This document shows positions 1 through 9,086 of a DNA stretch of 64,000 nt, in pieces. Made by a program: the position numbers and the translations under genes. Position 1 is the stretch's first letter, and each line of letters begins with the position of its first letter. Below the pieces are notes generated by a model. The model was not told the origin of the DNA. It searched no databases and was given only the letters and a program-made list of their open reading frames with translations. The DNA is from Streptomyces gelaticus (GTDB taxonomy: Bacteria; Actinomycetota; Actinomycetes; Streptomycetales; Streptomycetaceae), in assembly GCF_014649535.1 (NCBI RefSeq), contig NZ_BMTF01000001.1, positions 179,872-243,871 on the forward strand, written 5' to 3'.

Positions 1-1
1 G

Positions 2-181
2 CGCTGGGTGCGCCTGGAGGTGCTGGAGACGACCGAGGGCAGCCCGTTCCACACCGCGGGCACGGTCACGTTCCGTGCGCACTACACGGACAACGGGCGG
101 CCGGGCTCGCTGCACGAGAAGAGCCGCTTCGTCCGTCACGAGGGCGCCTGGGTGTACGCGACCGCCGTCTTCGTCGACTGA
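2..181 (+). CDS. YchJ-like (SEC-C associated) protein, C-terminal end
   Basis: This is the last 59 codons of a gene that begins before the window. The peptide contains RWVRLEVLETTEG, then GTVTFRAHY, then HEKSRFVRHEGAWVYA, and ends in VFVD. This matches the C-terminal core of the YchJ/UPF0225 family, where a conserved tryptophan is followed by GxVxFxAxY and HExSxFxRxxGxWxY. These proteins have an NTF2-like fold and usually an N-terminal SEC-C zinc motif, which would lie outside the window. The molecular role of the family is unknown. The frame is clear from its codon usage and its TGA at 179-181. Confidence 0.75.
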   Translation, partial: RWVRLEVLETTEGSPFHTAGTVTFRAHYTDNGRPGSLHEKSRFVRHEGAWVYATAVFVD

Positions 182-186
182 CGCGG

Positions 187-214
187 CCGACCGACGCGTG
201 GGTCCGGCGGTCGG
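187..214. terminator. Hairpin between convergent genes
   Basis: A 7-bp perfect stem (CCGACCG and CGGTCGG) with a 14-nt loop lies between the stop of the YchJ-like gene and the stop of the convergent transporter gene. It probably serves both strands. There is no T tract, as is usual in Streptomyces. Confidence 0.45.
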
Positions 215-218
215 ACAC

Positions 219-2294
219 TCAGTCCGCCGCCCCCGCCGGGACCTTCTCCGGTGACAGCTGCTGCGCCAGGTCCTCCGCCAGCAGCCGTTTGGCGATCACG
301 TCGACCGCCGCCCGCAGCTGCCGGTCGTCCGGCCGCGCCCCGTGCTCGCCCAGGCGCTCGCCCAGCCACCGCGCCCACGCGTCGGTGATAGCCGCGGCCT
401 CCCGGCTCCCGGCGACGGTATGCGTGAACAGACGACCGTCGCCGGTGAGATAGCCCTCCTCGATCATCCGGTCGAAGACCGGCACCAGTACCTCGGGCGG
501 CAGCCGGTGCCGGGCCGCGATCAGCCGCAGACCCGCGTGGCCCACCATCCGCGTGAAGAGCTCGACCTGCATCACCGCCCAGGCGCCCGCCATGTCCAGC
601 CTGGTGTCCGAGTCCGCGACGATCCGCCGGGCCGTGTCCGGCCCCGCTCGGCGCAGGATCTTGGCCACGGAGAATTCGAGGAGCCTGGCCGGGTCGCCGG
701 TGGTGGGCTGGGCGAAGCCCTCGCCCATGTCCGTGGAGCCCGCCCGGGCCGTGTCCCGCAGCTTCACCTCTTTCAGGAAGAGCGCCACGAAGAACCCCAG
801 GACCGCCACCGGCACCGTCCACAGGAACACGGTGTGCAGCGTGTCCGCGTACGCCTGGGCCAGCGGGGCGGACTGCGCGGGGGGAAGAGCGTGCAGCCCC
901 GCCGGGCTCAGCGCGGCCTTCGCGAGCGTCGCGGGGTCGCCGCCGGCCCGCGCCGCCGCCGCGATGCCGTCGGTCAGATTGGGCTTCAGCGCGTTGGCGT
1001 AGATCGTCCCGAAGACCGCCGTGCCGAAGGAACTGCCGAGCGTACGGAAGAACGTCACACCGGACGTCGCCGTACCCAGGTCCGCGTAGTCGACCGTGTT
1101 CTGCACGGCGATCGTCAGCACCTGCATGGCCAGACCGATTCCGGTTCCGAGTACCAGCATGTACAGCGACTCCAGCCACCCTCCGGTGTCCGGGCCCATC
1201 CGGGAGAGCAGATACAGCCCCACCGCCATGACCAGCGAGCCGATGATGGGGAACAGCCGGTACCGGCCCGTCCTGGAGACCACGTTGCCGCTGAAGACCG
1301 AGGCGACGAGGAGCCCGAGGACCATCGGCAGCGTCCGTACGCCCGACAGGGTCGCCGAGTCCCCGTCCACGTACTGCAGATACGTCGGCAGGAAGATCAT
1401 CGCGCCGAGCATCGCGAAGCCCACGATGAAGCTCAGGACCGAGCAGACGGTGAACACCGGATTCCGGAAGAGCCGCATGGGCAGCATCGGCTCCGCGGCC
1501 CGGAACTCCACGAGGCAGAAGAGCGCCAGCGCGACGAGGCCGCCCGCGAAGAGGCCGAGAATGACGGGCGAACCCCACGCGTACTCGTTGCCGCCCCAGC
1601 TCGTCGCCAGGATCAGCGCGCTCGCGCCGACCGTGACCATCGCGATGCCCAGGTAGTCGATGACGGGCCGGCCCGCGGCCTTGACCGACGGGATCGTCCG
1701 GGCCGCGGCGATCACCACCGCGACGGCGATCGGCACATTGACGTAGAACGCCCAGCGCCAGCTCAGATGGTCGGTGAAGAGCCCGCCGAGCAGCGGCCCG
1801 ATCACCGTCGACACCCCGAACACCGCACCGATCGCGCCCTGGTACTTGCCGCGCTCGCGCAACGGGATCACATCGGCGATCAGCGCCATCGAAGTGACCA
1901 TCAGCCCGCCGGCCCCGATGCCCTGCAGCCCGCGCCAGACGATCAGCAGCGTCATGTTGGTCGCGAGACCGCAGAGGAACGAGCCGGTGATGAAGATGAT
2001 CGCCGACAGCTGGAAGATGATCTTCCGACCGAACAGGTCGCCGAACTTGCCCACCAGGACCGTCGCCACCGTCTCCGCGAGCAGATACGCGGTGACCACC
2101 CAGGACATGTGGGCGGCGCCGCCGAGATCCGAGACGATCGTCGGCAGCGCGGTGCCGACGATGGTCTGGTCCAGGGCGGCCAGCAGAAGACCCAGCACGA
2201 TCGTCGCGAAGACGATGTTCCGGCGGCGCGGATCGAGTACGGGCGGCGCGGCGGCACTCTGCGCGGCGGGGGCGGTCTCGCTGGCAGTGGTCAC
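219..2294 (-). CDS. DHA2-family (EmrB/QacA) MFS drug exporter with C-terminal extension
   Basis: This 691-residue inner-membrane transporter is a probable proton-coupled multidrug or metabolite exporter of the 14-helix DHA2 family. Family marks are [17 protein letters not shown] in helix 1, motif A as [10 protein letters not shown] near residue 82, and the antiporter motif C as [16 protein letters not shown] near residue 170. Hydrophobic segments run to about residue 515. The last ~155 residues are soluble and charged, with [21 protein letters not shown], which reads like a winged-helix or MarR-like segment; usual DHA2 exporters stop at about 500-530 residues. No regulator is directly divergent. 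The substrate cannot be told from the sequence. Confidence 0.9.
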   Translation of the reverse strand: MTTASETAPAAQSAAAPPVLDPRRRNIVFATIVLGLLLAALDQTIVGTALPTIVSDLGGAAHMSWVVTAYLLAETVATVLVGKFGDLFGRKIIFQLSAIIFITGSFLCGLATNMTLLIVWRGLQGIGAGGLMVTSMALIADVIPLRERGKYQGAIGAVFGVSTVIGPLLGGLFTDHLSWRWAFYVNVPIAVAVVIAAARTIPSVKAAGRPVIDYLGIAMVTVGASALILATSWGGNEYAWGSPVILGLFAGGLVALALFCLVEFRAAEPMLPMRLFRNPVFTVCSVLSFIVGFAMLGAMIFLPTYLQYVDGDSATLSGVRTLPMVLGLLVASVFSGNVVSRTGRYRLFPIIGSLVMAVGLYLLSRMGPDTGGWLESLYMLVLGTGIGLAMQVLTIAVQNTVDYADLGTATSGVTFFRTLGSSFGTAVFGTIYANALKPNLTDGIAAAARAGGDPATLAKAALSPAGLHALPPAQSAPLAQAYADTLHTVFLWTVPVAVLGFFVALFLKEVKLRDTARAGSTDMGEGFAQPTTGDPARLLEFSVAKILRRAGPDTARRIVADSDTRLDMAGAWAVMQVELFTRMVGHAGLRLIAARHRLPPEVLVPVFDRMIEEGYLTGDGRLFTHTVAGSREAAAITDAWARWLGERLGEHGARPDDRQLRAAVDVIAKRLLAEDLAQQLSPEKVPAGAAD

Positions 2295-2352
2295 GCTTGC
2301 ACCTTCACACCGGCCCGGGCTTCGCGCATGTGGGGGACGGCCGGACGTGTCG

Positions 2353-2721
2353 TCAGGCCAGCAGATCCCGCACGGAGGTCTTCATCCGGGCCACGAACGC
2401 CTCCCGCACGGGTGGCTCCAGCACCCACCGCTGCTCCGGGTCCGGTGCGTACAGGGCGTACTGGAAGTCGTGGTCGACGAAGTAGAAGGACACCTCGTAG
2501 CGGAAGTCGATCCGGGGCCGGACGAGCAGGGTGCCGTCCTCGCCATCCGGCAGCGCTGCCTCCCGTACGAACCGCGGTCCGGCCGAGTCCGCCCCCAGCT
2601 TCTGCTTGACCACGTACTCGGGCGCCTCGGGCAGCGTTCCCAGATCGGCCGCCCGGTCCACCGTGGGGATCACCGGATGTCCGGCCCGGCTCAGATCGAC
2701 CGGGTACTCGCTGCCCGACAT
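2353..2721 (-). CDS. Conserved hypothetical protein, 122 aa
   Basis: I do not recognise the family. The protein is soluble and acidic, with no signal peptide or membrane segment. It contains [20 protein letters not shown] and [20 protein letters not shown], a pattern of alternating aromatics that suggests a beta-rich fold. The C-terminus is [13 protein letters not shown]. It lies 58 bases upstream of the MFS exporter on the same strand and 47 bases downstream of the next small gene, so the three may be co-transcribed. Codon use is typical of the genome, which supports it as a real gene. Confidence 0.6.
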   Translation of the reverse strand: MSGSEYPVDLSRAGHPVIPTVDRAADLGTLPEAPEYVVKQKLGADSAGPRFVREAALPDGEDGTLLVRPRIDFRYEVSFYFVDHDFQYALYAPDPEQRWVLEPPVREAFVARMKTSVRDLLA

Positions 2722-2768
2722 TCTCCCGCCCGCCTTCGCGGCCGATCCCTACGGGGCGTACCGGACCG

Positions 2769-3032
2769 TCACCAGGCGCTGCCGGGGCGCACCGCCAGCC
2801 GGGGGTGGTGGGCGGCCAGCACCTTGTTGGCGCGGGCCAGTTCGGAGAGCGCCTGCTCGCGGTCGGCCCGGTCCTCGTCGCAGAGCCGCGGACCGCGGAA
2901 GCTGCGCACCTCGCGCGCGGCGCATGCGGCGTCGAGTTCCGCCTGCAGGACGTGCGGCGGGATGCAGGAGCCGATCAGCGCGGCGACCCGGTCCGGGATC
3001 GGCACGGGGACGAGGAGGTGTGAGGCGGTCAT
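2769..3032 (-). CDS. Conserved hypothetical protein, 87 aa
   Basis: This is a small soluble protein of unknown function. I chose the ATG at 3032 (MTASHLLVPVPIPDRVA), preceded on its strand by GAGAGGGAACCCCTC, rather than an upstream ATG at 3110 whose 26-residue leader has poor codon bias. Visible features are IGSCIPPHVLQAELDAACAA, REVRSFRGPRLCDEDRADRE and a probable helical stretch QALSELARANKVLAAHH. It has three cysteines but no metal-site spacing that I recognise. It begins a possible three-gene run with the 122-residue protein and the exporter. Confidence 0.5.
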   Translation of the reverse strand: MTASHLLVPVPIPDRVAALIGSCIPPHVLQAELDAACAAREVRSFRGPRLCDEDRADREQALSELARANKVLAAHHPRLAVRPGSAW

Positions 3033-3189
3033 GAGGGGTTCCCTCTCGCAATGGTCGGCCAGGAGGCGGTTGTCGGCTCGGCCGCCGGGTGCGGCGGCCG
3101 ACATCTCCATGTGTACGGGACGCAGTTCCGGGTTTCTCGTTGAGAACGTCTCCGTGTGGCAACCGTTTGAGAGTGACCGTCTATTTCGC

Positions 3190-3205
3190 CTTACCCATAA
3201 GTAAG
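3190..3205. promoter_or_regulatory. Inverted repeat CTTAC-N6-GTAAG
   Basis: This short dyad (CTTAC at 3190-3194, GTAAG at 3201-3205) sits in an unusually A/T-rich patch about 160 bases upstream of the 87-residue protein gene and just after the PucR gene. It is placed like an operator or promoter element for the small-gene/exporter run. No cognate regulator can be named. Confidence 0.3.
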
Positions 3206-3245
3206 TTGACTCGTGGTGAGGACCGTGATCCGGCTGGAAGTGGAC

Positions 3246-4460
3246 TCAGAGCGGTGATTCCTCGCCGCGGGCCCGTAACTGGAGCGCCCTCAGCACGGCC
3301 TCGGTGGAGAACCGGCTTTCGGGGTCGGTCAGTTGCTCGCCGAAGATGGACTCAAGATTGCGCATCCGGTAGCGGACCGTCTGCGGGTGGACGTCCAGCA
3401 GCTCGCCCATGTAGGCAGCGGTGCCGCGGGTGTCCAGCCAGATCCGCAGGGTCTCGACCAGGCGCTCCCGGCGAGTGGCGCTGATTCCGGAGATCGGGGC
3501 GAGTTCGCGTTGGGCCAGCTGGTCGACCAGTACCGGGTCGGAGAGCAGCCACAGGGTGATGAGGTGGTCCTCGCAGAGGACGACGGGCGCGTCGTCGATG
3601 ATGTTCGTGTCGACGAGTTCGAGCACTCGCCGGGCCCAGCGGATCGAGTCCGAGGCCAGGGCGGTGGGCACGGTCAGGCCGATCGCGGCGTGGGTGCCGA
3701 GGAGTGCCCCGTCAAGCATCCGTCTGCGGGCGTCGTCGAAAGCTCCGGGGATCAATAAGTGTGGTTGGGGGTCGCTGAGATCGGCCAGGACGTCGCGGTC
3801 CGCTGCGGCCCGGTCCAGGGTGGCGGGGGAGCGGACGGCGACCAGGGTGACCTGCTCGGGGAGTGTCCATCCGGTCTGTTCGCAGAGTTCGGCGATGGCG
3901 GTACGGGGTGCGGGGCGCCCGGCGAGGATCAGGTGGAGCAGGCGTCGGCGCATGGCCTCGCCCTGTTCGCCGGTCTGCGACTGGACCTCCAGGAAGCCTT
4001 CCCGGGACAGGGATTCGAGCTCGTCGATGTAGGCGAAGAGCGCGTCGGCGAAGCTGAGCATGAGAGTCGGTGAGAAGTTGTAGCTCCGGCCGACCTTCTG
4101 CGCCCGTCGCAGTGCGATCCGGGCCCCGAGCCGGTAGGCGCCCTGGAGCGTCTCCATCGTGCGCCCTTCGTACGCTTCGAAGCGCCCGAACCGGCGGCAC
4201 ATGTCGTCGCGGAGCGAGGTCGAGGCGGAGGGTTCGGCGACCAGGTCCACGAACGAGGAGAGGCTCTGCTCGACACCGACGCGGATGGCCTGCCCGTTGG
4301 GGCCGCTGAGCAGCCGGGCATATTCCGGATAGGCCCGGGTGACCTCCACGCCGATCTCCTTGATCAGGCTCGGGAGTTCGGGCCGCATGATGGCGGCGAA
4401 TTCCTGGGGGAGCGGCCCCAGCGGATCCCCCGTGTCCGACGGCTGTATGAGTTCTGGCAT
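3246..4460 (-). CDS. PucR/CdaR-type transcriptional regulator, with a TTA codon
   Basis: This 404-residue DNA-binding regulator has the C-terminal PucR helix-turn-helix: LVETLRIWLDTRGTAAYMGE, then LLDVHPQTVRYRMRNLE at about residues 358-375. The N-terminal half is a helical sensor-like region, FEAYEGRTMETLQGAYRLGARIALRRAQ, typical of actinobacterial PucR proteins. Leucine 235 is encoded by TTA (3756-3758 on the plus strand), so full translation should need the bldA tRNA. It is divergent, across 960 bases, from the three exported-protein genes that precede the mce locus. It is a candidate regulator of that region, an inference from position only. The effector is unknown. Confidence 0.88.
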   Translation of the reverse strand: MPELIQPSDTGDPLGPLPQEFAAIMRPELPSLIKEIGVEVTRAYPEYARLLSGPNGQAIRVGVEQSLSSFVDLVAEPSASTSLRDDMCRRFGRFEAYEGRTMETLQGAYRLGARIALRRAQKVGRSYNFSPTLMLSFADALFAYIDELESLSREGFLEVQSQTGEQGEAMRRRLLHLILAGRPAPRTAIAELCEQTGWTLPEQVTLVAVRSPATLDRAAADRDVLADLSDPQPHLLIPGAFDDARRRMLDGALLGTHAAIGLTVPTALASDSIRWARRVLELVDTNIIDDAPVVLCEDHLITLWLLSDPVLVDQLAQRELAPISGISATRRERLVETLRIWLDTRGTAAYMGELLDVHPQTVRYRMRNLESIFGEQLTDPESRFSTEAVLRALQLRARGEESPL

Positions 4461-5422
4461 GACTGTCCCCTTGCTCTCCGGCGCCCGGTGGGGGGTCAGG
4501 CGGTGGGGAAAGCGCTCCCACGAACCGACAGGTGCGTACCAAGTTCGCGATGAAGATAGACCAAGTCAGCGGTTGTGCCCACTACTTGGGCAAGATCGGA
4601 GTGCAAGGGGCACATATCTTGGCCTCGTTGTGGGGCTTCGGTGCAGGTGGGACGCCAGTGCTCACTTCAGGACAATATTTTTCGGACATCTGCTCTTCCG
4701 GCGACAAGAAAGTAACCGTGGGTAACGAATTTTCGTCCGGGTGATTGGTGTGGATTCGCGCGGGTGGTGCGCATTCTTCCGGAGTGCTGCAGTCGCGCCC
4801 GGGCGCGGCTGTTCGTCGCCCCGGGCGCCTCTGCATTCGAAGGGGGAGCATATTGTTCGGAGAGGGGAAATTCCTCGGGATTGCCGGGGTGATACAAGAA
4901 CCGGTCGGCCGTAATGGATAATTCATCCGCGGTTTCTCCGATCCGGTGTGTTCTGTGATCGGGGAACGGGTTCTCGGGCGCCCTGTCCGGTTCGATTCCA
5001 GGGCGGGTGAGGGGCGGTGGGGTGTCATTCGGACGCGGGGTGGACGATCTTACCGGCGGGTACGCCTGCGGTCGGCGGACCCGTCCGTCGCCGGTGACTG
5101 CGCCCGGGATGAGTGTCCTGGAGGGGGCAGGGGGCATGACACGGCCGTAACTACTCACTTTCGTATAGAAAATCGTGGCGATCTGCTGAGTTGTCGCTAA
5201 GGCGGAATGCTTTTGCCGAGAGGGCCGGGTATTTTCTGCGCCGGGTATTGCCGCGTCGGGCTACTGGCTCGTAACGTTCGATCCGCACGGAGTTCGATCA
5301 CGCAGTCGAGTCCATCGACTTCTGCGTTCCACGATGTGAGCCGCCCTCGTGCCGGGCCCATTCCCGGGGCGTGGTGCGAGGTAATCGGGTACGTCCAACT
5401 CCACTTCCCGGAGGTATGTTCC
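4461..5422. other. Long intergenic region between PucR gene and secreted-protein genes
   Basis: This stretch of about 960 bases has no convincing gene. Short open frames at 4532-4744 and 4946-5200 lack the expected third-position GC bias and ribosome sites. The part from about 4600 to 4960 is distinctly richer in A/T than the surroundings, as expected for promoters. It holds CCAAGT half-sites at 4539 and 4561 with an inverted ACTTGG at 4584, a dyad at 4576-4592, and a direct repeat of GCCGGGTATT at 5224 and 5240. Confidence 0.5.
4576..4592. promoter_or_regulatory. Dyad TGCCCA-N5-TGGGCA upstream of PucR gene
   Basis: This is a perfect 6+6 inverted repeat about 115 bases upstream of the PucR start, flanked by CCAAGT half-sites at 4539-4544 and 4561-4566. 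It is a plausible autoregulatory operator. No binding protein can be assigned from sequence. Confidence 0.3.
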
Positions 5423-6073
5423 GTGAGAAGCACCCTCAGACGAGCATTGTTCGCCACGACCGTCGCCGCAGCCGCCTTCGGCTTCGCCGCCACGTCGGCC
5501 TCGGCCACCGCCCTCGCGCAGTGGACCGTGGTCAACCCCAATGCGAACGGCACCTTCACGGCCTCGCTCAAGGCCGGCACGGTGGCGACCCTGGTCGACA
5601 CCAGCACCAGCCAGCAGGTGGACTGCTCGGTGGGCACCGCCAGTGGTACCGCTCCGAGCGGAACGTACCCCTCCGGCCTCGGCATTGCGAAGATCACCGC
5701 CGCCGCCTGGGGTTCCACGGCCAGCCCGTGCCCCGGACCGCTCGGCTCGAACTTCACGGCCGCACTCGCACCGGGTGCCGTCATCAATATCGACGCGAGC
5801 ACGTACAGCGGCGGCGTCACCTCGGGGAGCCTGTCCGGGGTCAAGGTCAACCTGACGGGTGACACCATCCTGGGCACCTGCAAAGCCGTGATCTCCGGGT
5901 CCGTGAACAAGGTGACCTACACCAACTCCACGGGCGAGCTCAACATCAACACCGGCTCCGGTCTGAAGGTCGACAGCGCCGACAACTGCGCGGGGCTGCT
6001 CAACGCGGGTGACTCGGCCACGTTCAAGGCGACGTACAAGGTCGCCGCGCCGCTCACCATCACCTCGCCGTAA
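5423..6073 (+). CDS. Exported protein of unknown function, 216 aa
   Basis: This is a secreted, beta-rich protein with no recognised domain. The GTG at 5423 is chosen because GGAGG lies 8 bases upstream and it opens directly into a Sec signal: VRSTLRRALFATTVAAAAFG with cleavage probably after TSASATA. The mature part is small-residue rich (Ser/Thr/Ala/Gly), for example QWTVVNPNANGTFTASLKAG, with cysteines in DCSVG, SPCPGP, GTCKAV and DNCAG that could form two disulphides. It is first of three consecutive exported-protein genes and is separated from the second by a hairpin. A cell-surface or lipid-binding role linked to the downstream mce locus is only a guess from context. Confidence 0.75.
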   Translation: MRSTLRRALFATTVAAAAFGFAATSASATALAQWTVVNPNANGTFTASLKAGTVATLVDTSTSQQVDCSVGTASGTAPSGTYPSGLGIAKITAAAWGSTASPCPGPLGSNFTAALAPGAVINIDASTYSGGVTSGSLSGVKVNLTGDTILGTCKAVISGSVNKVTYTNSTGELNINTGSGLKVDSADNCAGLLNAGDSATFKATYKVAAPLTITSP

Positions 6074-6103
6074 CCGAACCGGGCCGGCGCCGGTGGCAAG
6101 GAA

Positions 6104-6141
6104 GGGCCGCGGAGCGGAGTTCCACCTCCTCTCCGCGGCCC
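6104..6141 (+). terminator. Hairpin after the first exported-protein gene
   Basis: An 11-bp perfect stem (GGGCCGCGGAG at 6104-6114 with CTCCGCGGCCC at 6131-6141) with a 16-nt loop lies 30 bases after the stop. It could end or attenuate transcription before the second exported-protein gene. Confidence 0.55.
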
Positions 6142-6210
6142 GCCGTCGGCCCGCCCGTTCGCATCCCATGCACGAGTGCCCGGCACCGAGACGACGGCAG
6201 GTATGTCGAG

Positions 6211-7674
6211 ATGAGAACAAGGACCCCGGACCCGCGGCGCACCGCACGCTTCGCCGCGGTCGGTGCGATGGCGCTGGTGGCGGGCTTCATGCCGGGCACG
6301 GGAGCCGCGAACGACACCCGGACCGCCGAGGCGGACATCGCCTACACCTGTGACCTTCCCTCCGGTGCGCAGCCGGTCCCGGTGCACATCACGGCGGAGT
6401 TGCCGGTGAGCACGAGCATCGGGACGGCGATCCAGCTCCGGGACGTGGCCCTCTCCTTCGAGCTTCCGCGTTCCGCCCTCTCCTCGTCGCCGGAAGCCGA
6501 ACCGGCGGCCGTCTCGGGATCCGCGCGGGTGCTGACCGAGGTCTCGCAGCGGGGCGAGTCGACGGATGTGCCCTGGCAAGGGCTGGAGATCCCGGAGACT
6601 TCCCTCCCCGCCACGGGGGACATCGCGCTCCGGGCGACGGGCGAGGTACCGACGATCACACCGAGATCGAGCGGCGACGTGCTCTTCGCGCTGGGGCAGC
6701 TGGACGTGGGCCTCGCCCTGCGGGCCGCTGAGGGAGCCGGGGACGCGCCGCCCCCGCCGGCCTTCTCGTGCAAGGCCGATCCGGACCAGAGCGCGGAGCT
6801 GGCCACGGTCACCGTTCCCCCGCAGACCGGAGCCCCGCCCACCGGGACCGCCCCCGAGCCGTCCGGGGACACCACCCCCGAGCGGTCCGGCGGCGCGAAG
6901 GCGGGACGGGAGCAGGCTCTGCCGGCCGGGGGCGTGCAGCCGCCCGCCGACTGCACGGTCATGACCGGTCCCATTCCTCAGGTGCCCAAGCCGGCACACG
7001 GTTACATGGCGGGGTACTCCAACATCAACAAACTGGCCGGGGCGATCCGGTTCAGCGACCCCGGACACCTCCGCCTCAACCTGAACACGTCCGTCTCCTT
7101 CCTCAGGTGCCCGACGGGCGTGAAGAGCTGGCTGACCACCGACGGCACGCTCGACCACAAGGGCAAGGCCCGGATGCCGCCGGCCGAGGCCACCTTCCTC
7201 ACCTTCGGCTTCATGCCGACGACGGCGAAGGTGGAGCTGATCCTCGAAGGCAGGATCGACATCGGAACGCTGGGCGACTCGGCCCCCGACCCCGATACCA
7301 AGAAGTACAAGGAGACGACGACCGCCATCGCCCCCCTGCGCGCGCGCCTCTACGACGTGGAGGTCAACGGGGAGCCGCTGGACGTCGGCCCCGACTGCCG
7401 CAGCGTGAGCCCGATGACGCTGAAACTGGTCGGCAAGGGGGCGTCCGGCGCGGGTGGCCCCGAGGGCTACACCGTGAAGACCGGCGGGCCCCTGACCGGC
7501 TACGCGGATGTGCCGCCGTTCACCGGATGCGGTGTCACGGAGGACCTCGACAACCTCTTCACCGCCTCGGTCTCCGGAAAAGGCAACTACACGAAGATGA
7601 TGCAGTCCCCGCTGTGTGTCGAAGGTGTTCCGGCGAACTGTCCCGAGCCGCCGAAGCCCAAGCCCGAACGCTGA
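6211..7674 (+). CDS. Exported protein, DUF6801-like, 487 aa
   Basis: This secreted or surface protein has an N-terminal signal (RRTARFAAVGAMALVAGFMP, cleavage near GTGAAND). The mature N-terminus, IAYTCDLPSGAQPVPVHI then LPVSTSIGTAIQLRDVALSF, resembles the actinobacterial DUF6801 repeat seen in exported proteins; this match is from memory. A Pro/Thr/Gly-rich linker around residues 200-250 separates it from a C-terminal domain of about 240 residues (GYMAGYSNINKLAGAIRF, LNTSVSFLRCPTGVKSWL) and a PPKPKPER tail. I see no catalytic motif. It lies 54 bases before the third exported gene, with which it is probably co-transcribed. Confidence 0.72.
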   Translation: MRTRTPDPRRTARFAAVGAMALVAGFMPGTGAANDTRTAEADIAYTCDLPSGAQPVPVHITAELPVSTSIGTAIQLRDVALSFELPRSALSSSPEAEPAAVSGSARVLTEVSQRGESTDVPWQGLEIPETSLPATGDIALRATGEVPTITPRSSGDVLFALGQLDVGLALRAAEGAGDAPPPPAFSCKADPDQSAELATVTVPPQTGAPPTGTAPEPSGDTTPERSGGAKAGREQALPAGGVQPPADCTVMTGPIPQVPKPAHGYMAGYSNINKLAGAIRFSDPGHLRLNLNTSVSFLRCPTGVKSWLTTDGTLDHKGKARMPPAEATFLTFGFMPTTAKVELILEGRIDIGTLGDSAPDPDTKKYKETTTAIAPLRARLYDVEVNGEPLDVGPDCRSVSPMTLKLVGKGASGAGGPEGYTVKTGGPLTGYADVPPFTGCGVTEDLDNLFTASVSGKGNYTKMMQSPLCVEGVPANCPEPPKPKPER

Positions 7675-7728
7675 GAGAGCTGTTCCGCAAGCGCTGACTC
7701 CCGGATCCCCAGAAAGGCTGGACGAATC

Positions 7729-8688
7729 ATGCGAGCTGCCCCGAAAAGTGTCAGACCCGCTCTCCTCGGCGCATTGGTGGCGGTGGCCGTCGGTATTCCG
7801 CTGAGCACCTCGCCGGCGAGCGCCGCCTCCGCCCAGGAGATGAACGGCAACTGGGCACCCTTCAGCCGGTGTCCGGTCGACGACCCGGCCATGCTGGCCG
7901 CGGACGGCCGGACGGACATCGCGATCTGCGTGGCCTCGCACTCCGGGAGCGGCTCCATCAAGCTCGGCAGCACCCTGGCGACGACCGGTGCCAACGACCT
8001 CCAGTTCGGTGTCGTACGGAACACGGCGACGGGTGAGTCCAGGGTCGTGCCGCCCGCGGGCGGGGCGATAGTGGGAGCTGCGACGGAGATTCCCGGCGGG
8101 CTGCTCGGCCTCATGTGCCCGAGCGGGATTCCGCTGGTCTCGGACATCTGCAAACAGCTGACGGACAACAGTCTCAACCGGGTCGTCGCCACCGTGCAGT
8201 CGGCCGGCACCCCCAGGAACTTCGATGTGGCCGCCGGGATGCAGAGCGGGAAGACGATCGTCGACATCCCGGTCCGCATCCATCTGGAGAACCCCTTCCT
8301 GGGGTCGAAGTGCTACATCGGGACCACCTCCGAGCCGATCGTGCTGCGTCCGCAGAACCTCACCCAGCCGGCCGTGGCCAGCAAGCGCTTCGATGCCGAC
8401 GGCACGCCGAACACCGCCGGTCTGCTCAATCGCATCGAGCTGACCGGGAACGACCAGGGCGACGCGGGCTTCGCCGTCCCCGGGGTGAGCGGCTGCGGGC
8501 CGCTGACCCTCGGCGAGCTGAACTGGGCGGTCAACCTCAAGACGGCGCTCCCGTCGGCGGCCGGAAAGAACAACCTGGTGCTCAACAACGCAGCCACGTA
8601 CACGGGGGGCCTGGCGTCCCCCGGCGCGGCGGCGCCCAACGCCGGCCGGCTGCTGTCGGAGAGCTGGCACGCGGGAGTGGCGCGGTAG
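7729..8688 (+). CDS. Exported protein of unknown function, 319 aa
   Basis: This is a secreted protein with a clear Sec signal (LLGALVAVAVGIPLSTSPASA) and an AAAGG-like ribosome site before the ATG. The mature sequence begins SAQEMNGNWAPFSRCPVDDP and contains IAICVASHSGSGSIKLGS, GLMCPSGIPLVSDICKQL, GSKCYIGTTSEPIVLRPQNL and VSGCGPLTLGELNWAVNLK. The regularly spaced cysteines suggest several disulphides. I do not recognise the family with certainty, although such proteins recur in actinobacteria near lipid and sterol genes. A strong terminator follows directly. Confidence 0.72.
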   Translation: MRAAPKSVRPALLGALVAVAVGIPLSTSPASAASAQEMNGNWAPFSRCPVDDPAMLAADGRTDIAICVASHSGSGSIKLGSTLATTGANDLQFGVVRNTATGESRVVPPAGGAIVGAATEIPGGLLGLMCPSGIPLVSDICKQLTDNSLNRVVATVQSAGTPRNFDVAAGMQSGKTIVDIPVRIHLENPFLGSKCYIGTTSEPIVLRPQNLTQPAVASKRFDADGTPNTAGLLNRIELTGNDQGDAGFAVPGVSGCGPLTLGELNWAVNLKTALPSAAGKNNLVLNNAATYTGGLASPGAAAPNAGRLLSESWHAGVAR

Positions 8689-8736
8689 GCGTTCCTTTTG
8701 GACCTCCTTCCGTGGAGTACGGAGATCCGTGATGCC

Positions 8737-8775
8737 GCCCGCCCCGCCCGGCGCATTCCGCCGGGCGGGGCGGGC
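8737..8775 (+). terminator. Strong terminator of the exported-protein genes
   Basis: A perfect 16-bp GC-only stem (8737-8752 pairs with 8760-8775) with a 7-nt loop lies 48 bases after the stop of the third exported-protein gene. It isolates these genes from the mce promoter region. Confidence 0.85.
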
Positions 8776-8802
8776 GCATTCGCACCGATGTGCCGGACGG
8801 CT

Positions 8803-8818
8803 CACTTATCGACAAGTG
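8803..8818. promoter_or_regulatory. Dyad CACTT-N6-AAGTG, copy 1
   Basis: The sequence CACTTATCGACAAGTG is an inverted repeat that recurs almost unchanged 268 bases downstream. Ten of ten arm positions match between the copies, as does GAC in the spacer. It is a candidate operator for the mce operon. Confidence 0.5.
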
Positions 8819-9046
8819 CGCAATACGCAATACTCACTCGCTCACAAAAAGAAAAAGAGCTGCCGGGTGGCGTGCAAAAAGATGACGAACAGTATTGCGA
8901 AGCCAGGTTACCGGGTCGTAGCGTCCCGGTTGAGCAGCGGGGAAACGGATCCGCGGCTGCTCGTTCGGTACCTCTGGAGCCCCGCGGATCCGGCCTCGCC
9001 GGCCGTGGGGCCCCGGTCCGTGCACCGGATACCTTGCGCAGATTCC

Positions 9047-9071
9047 GACAAAGCCGCCGCAGGGCTTTGTC
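9047..9071 (+). other. Hairpin GACAAAGCC/GGCTTTGTC in the mce leader
   Basis: A 9-bp perfect stem (9047-9055 with 9063-9071) and a 7-nt loop, directly abutting the second copy of the CACTT dyad. It could be a weak terminator, an RNA leader structure or part of a composite operator. Confidence 0.4.
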
Positions 9072-9086
9072 ACTTGATGACAAGTG
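9071..9086. promoter_or_regulatory. Dyad CACTT-N6-AAGTG, copy 2
   Basis: The sequence CACTTGATGACAAGTG shares both arms and the GACAAGTG half with copy 1 at 8803. It lies 173 bases upstream of the mce ATPase start, a position suited to regulating the operon promoter. Confidence 0.5.

Noticed and set aside
4532..4744. Plus-strand open frame of 70 codons
   Set aside because: It lies in the A/T-rich promoter region of the PucR gene, lacks third-position GC bias and has no ribosome binding site.
4980..5010. TCCGGTTCGATTCCAGG resembling a tRNA T-arm
   Set aside because: The putative T stem has a mismatch and no acceptor, D or anticodon arm can be folded from the flanking sequence.
5224..5249. 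Direct repeat GCCGGGTATT upstream of the first exported-protein gene
   Set aside because: Two short copies 16 bases apart may be a regulator site, but the motif is not found at related genes here, so it is not called as an operator.
5917..8805. Long minus-strand open frame opposite the exported-protein genes
   Set aside because: Its product is Arg/Gly-rich without domain motifs, while the plus strand has three signal peptides and ribosome sites in the expected places.
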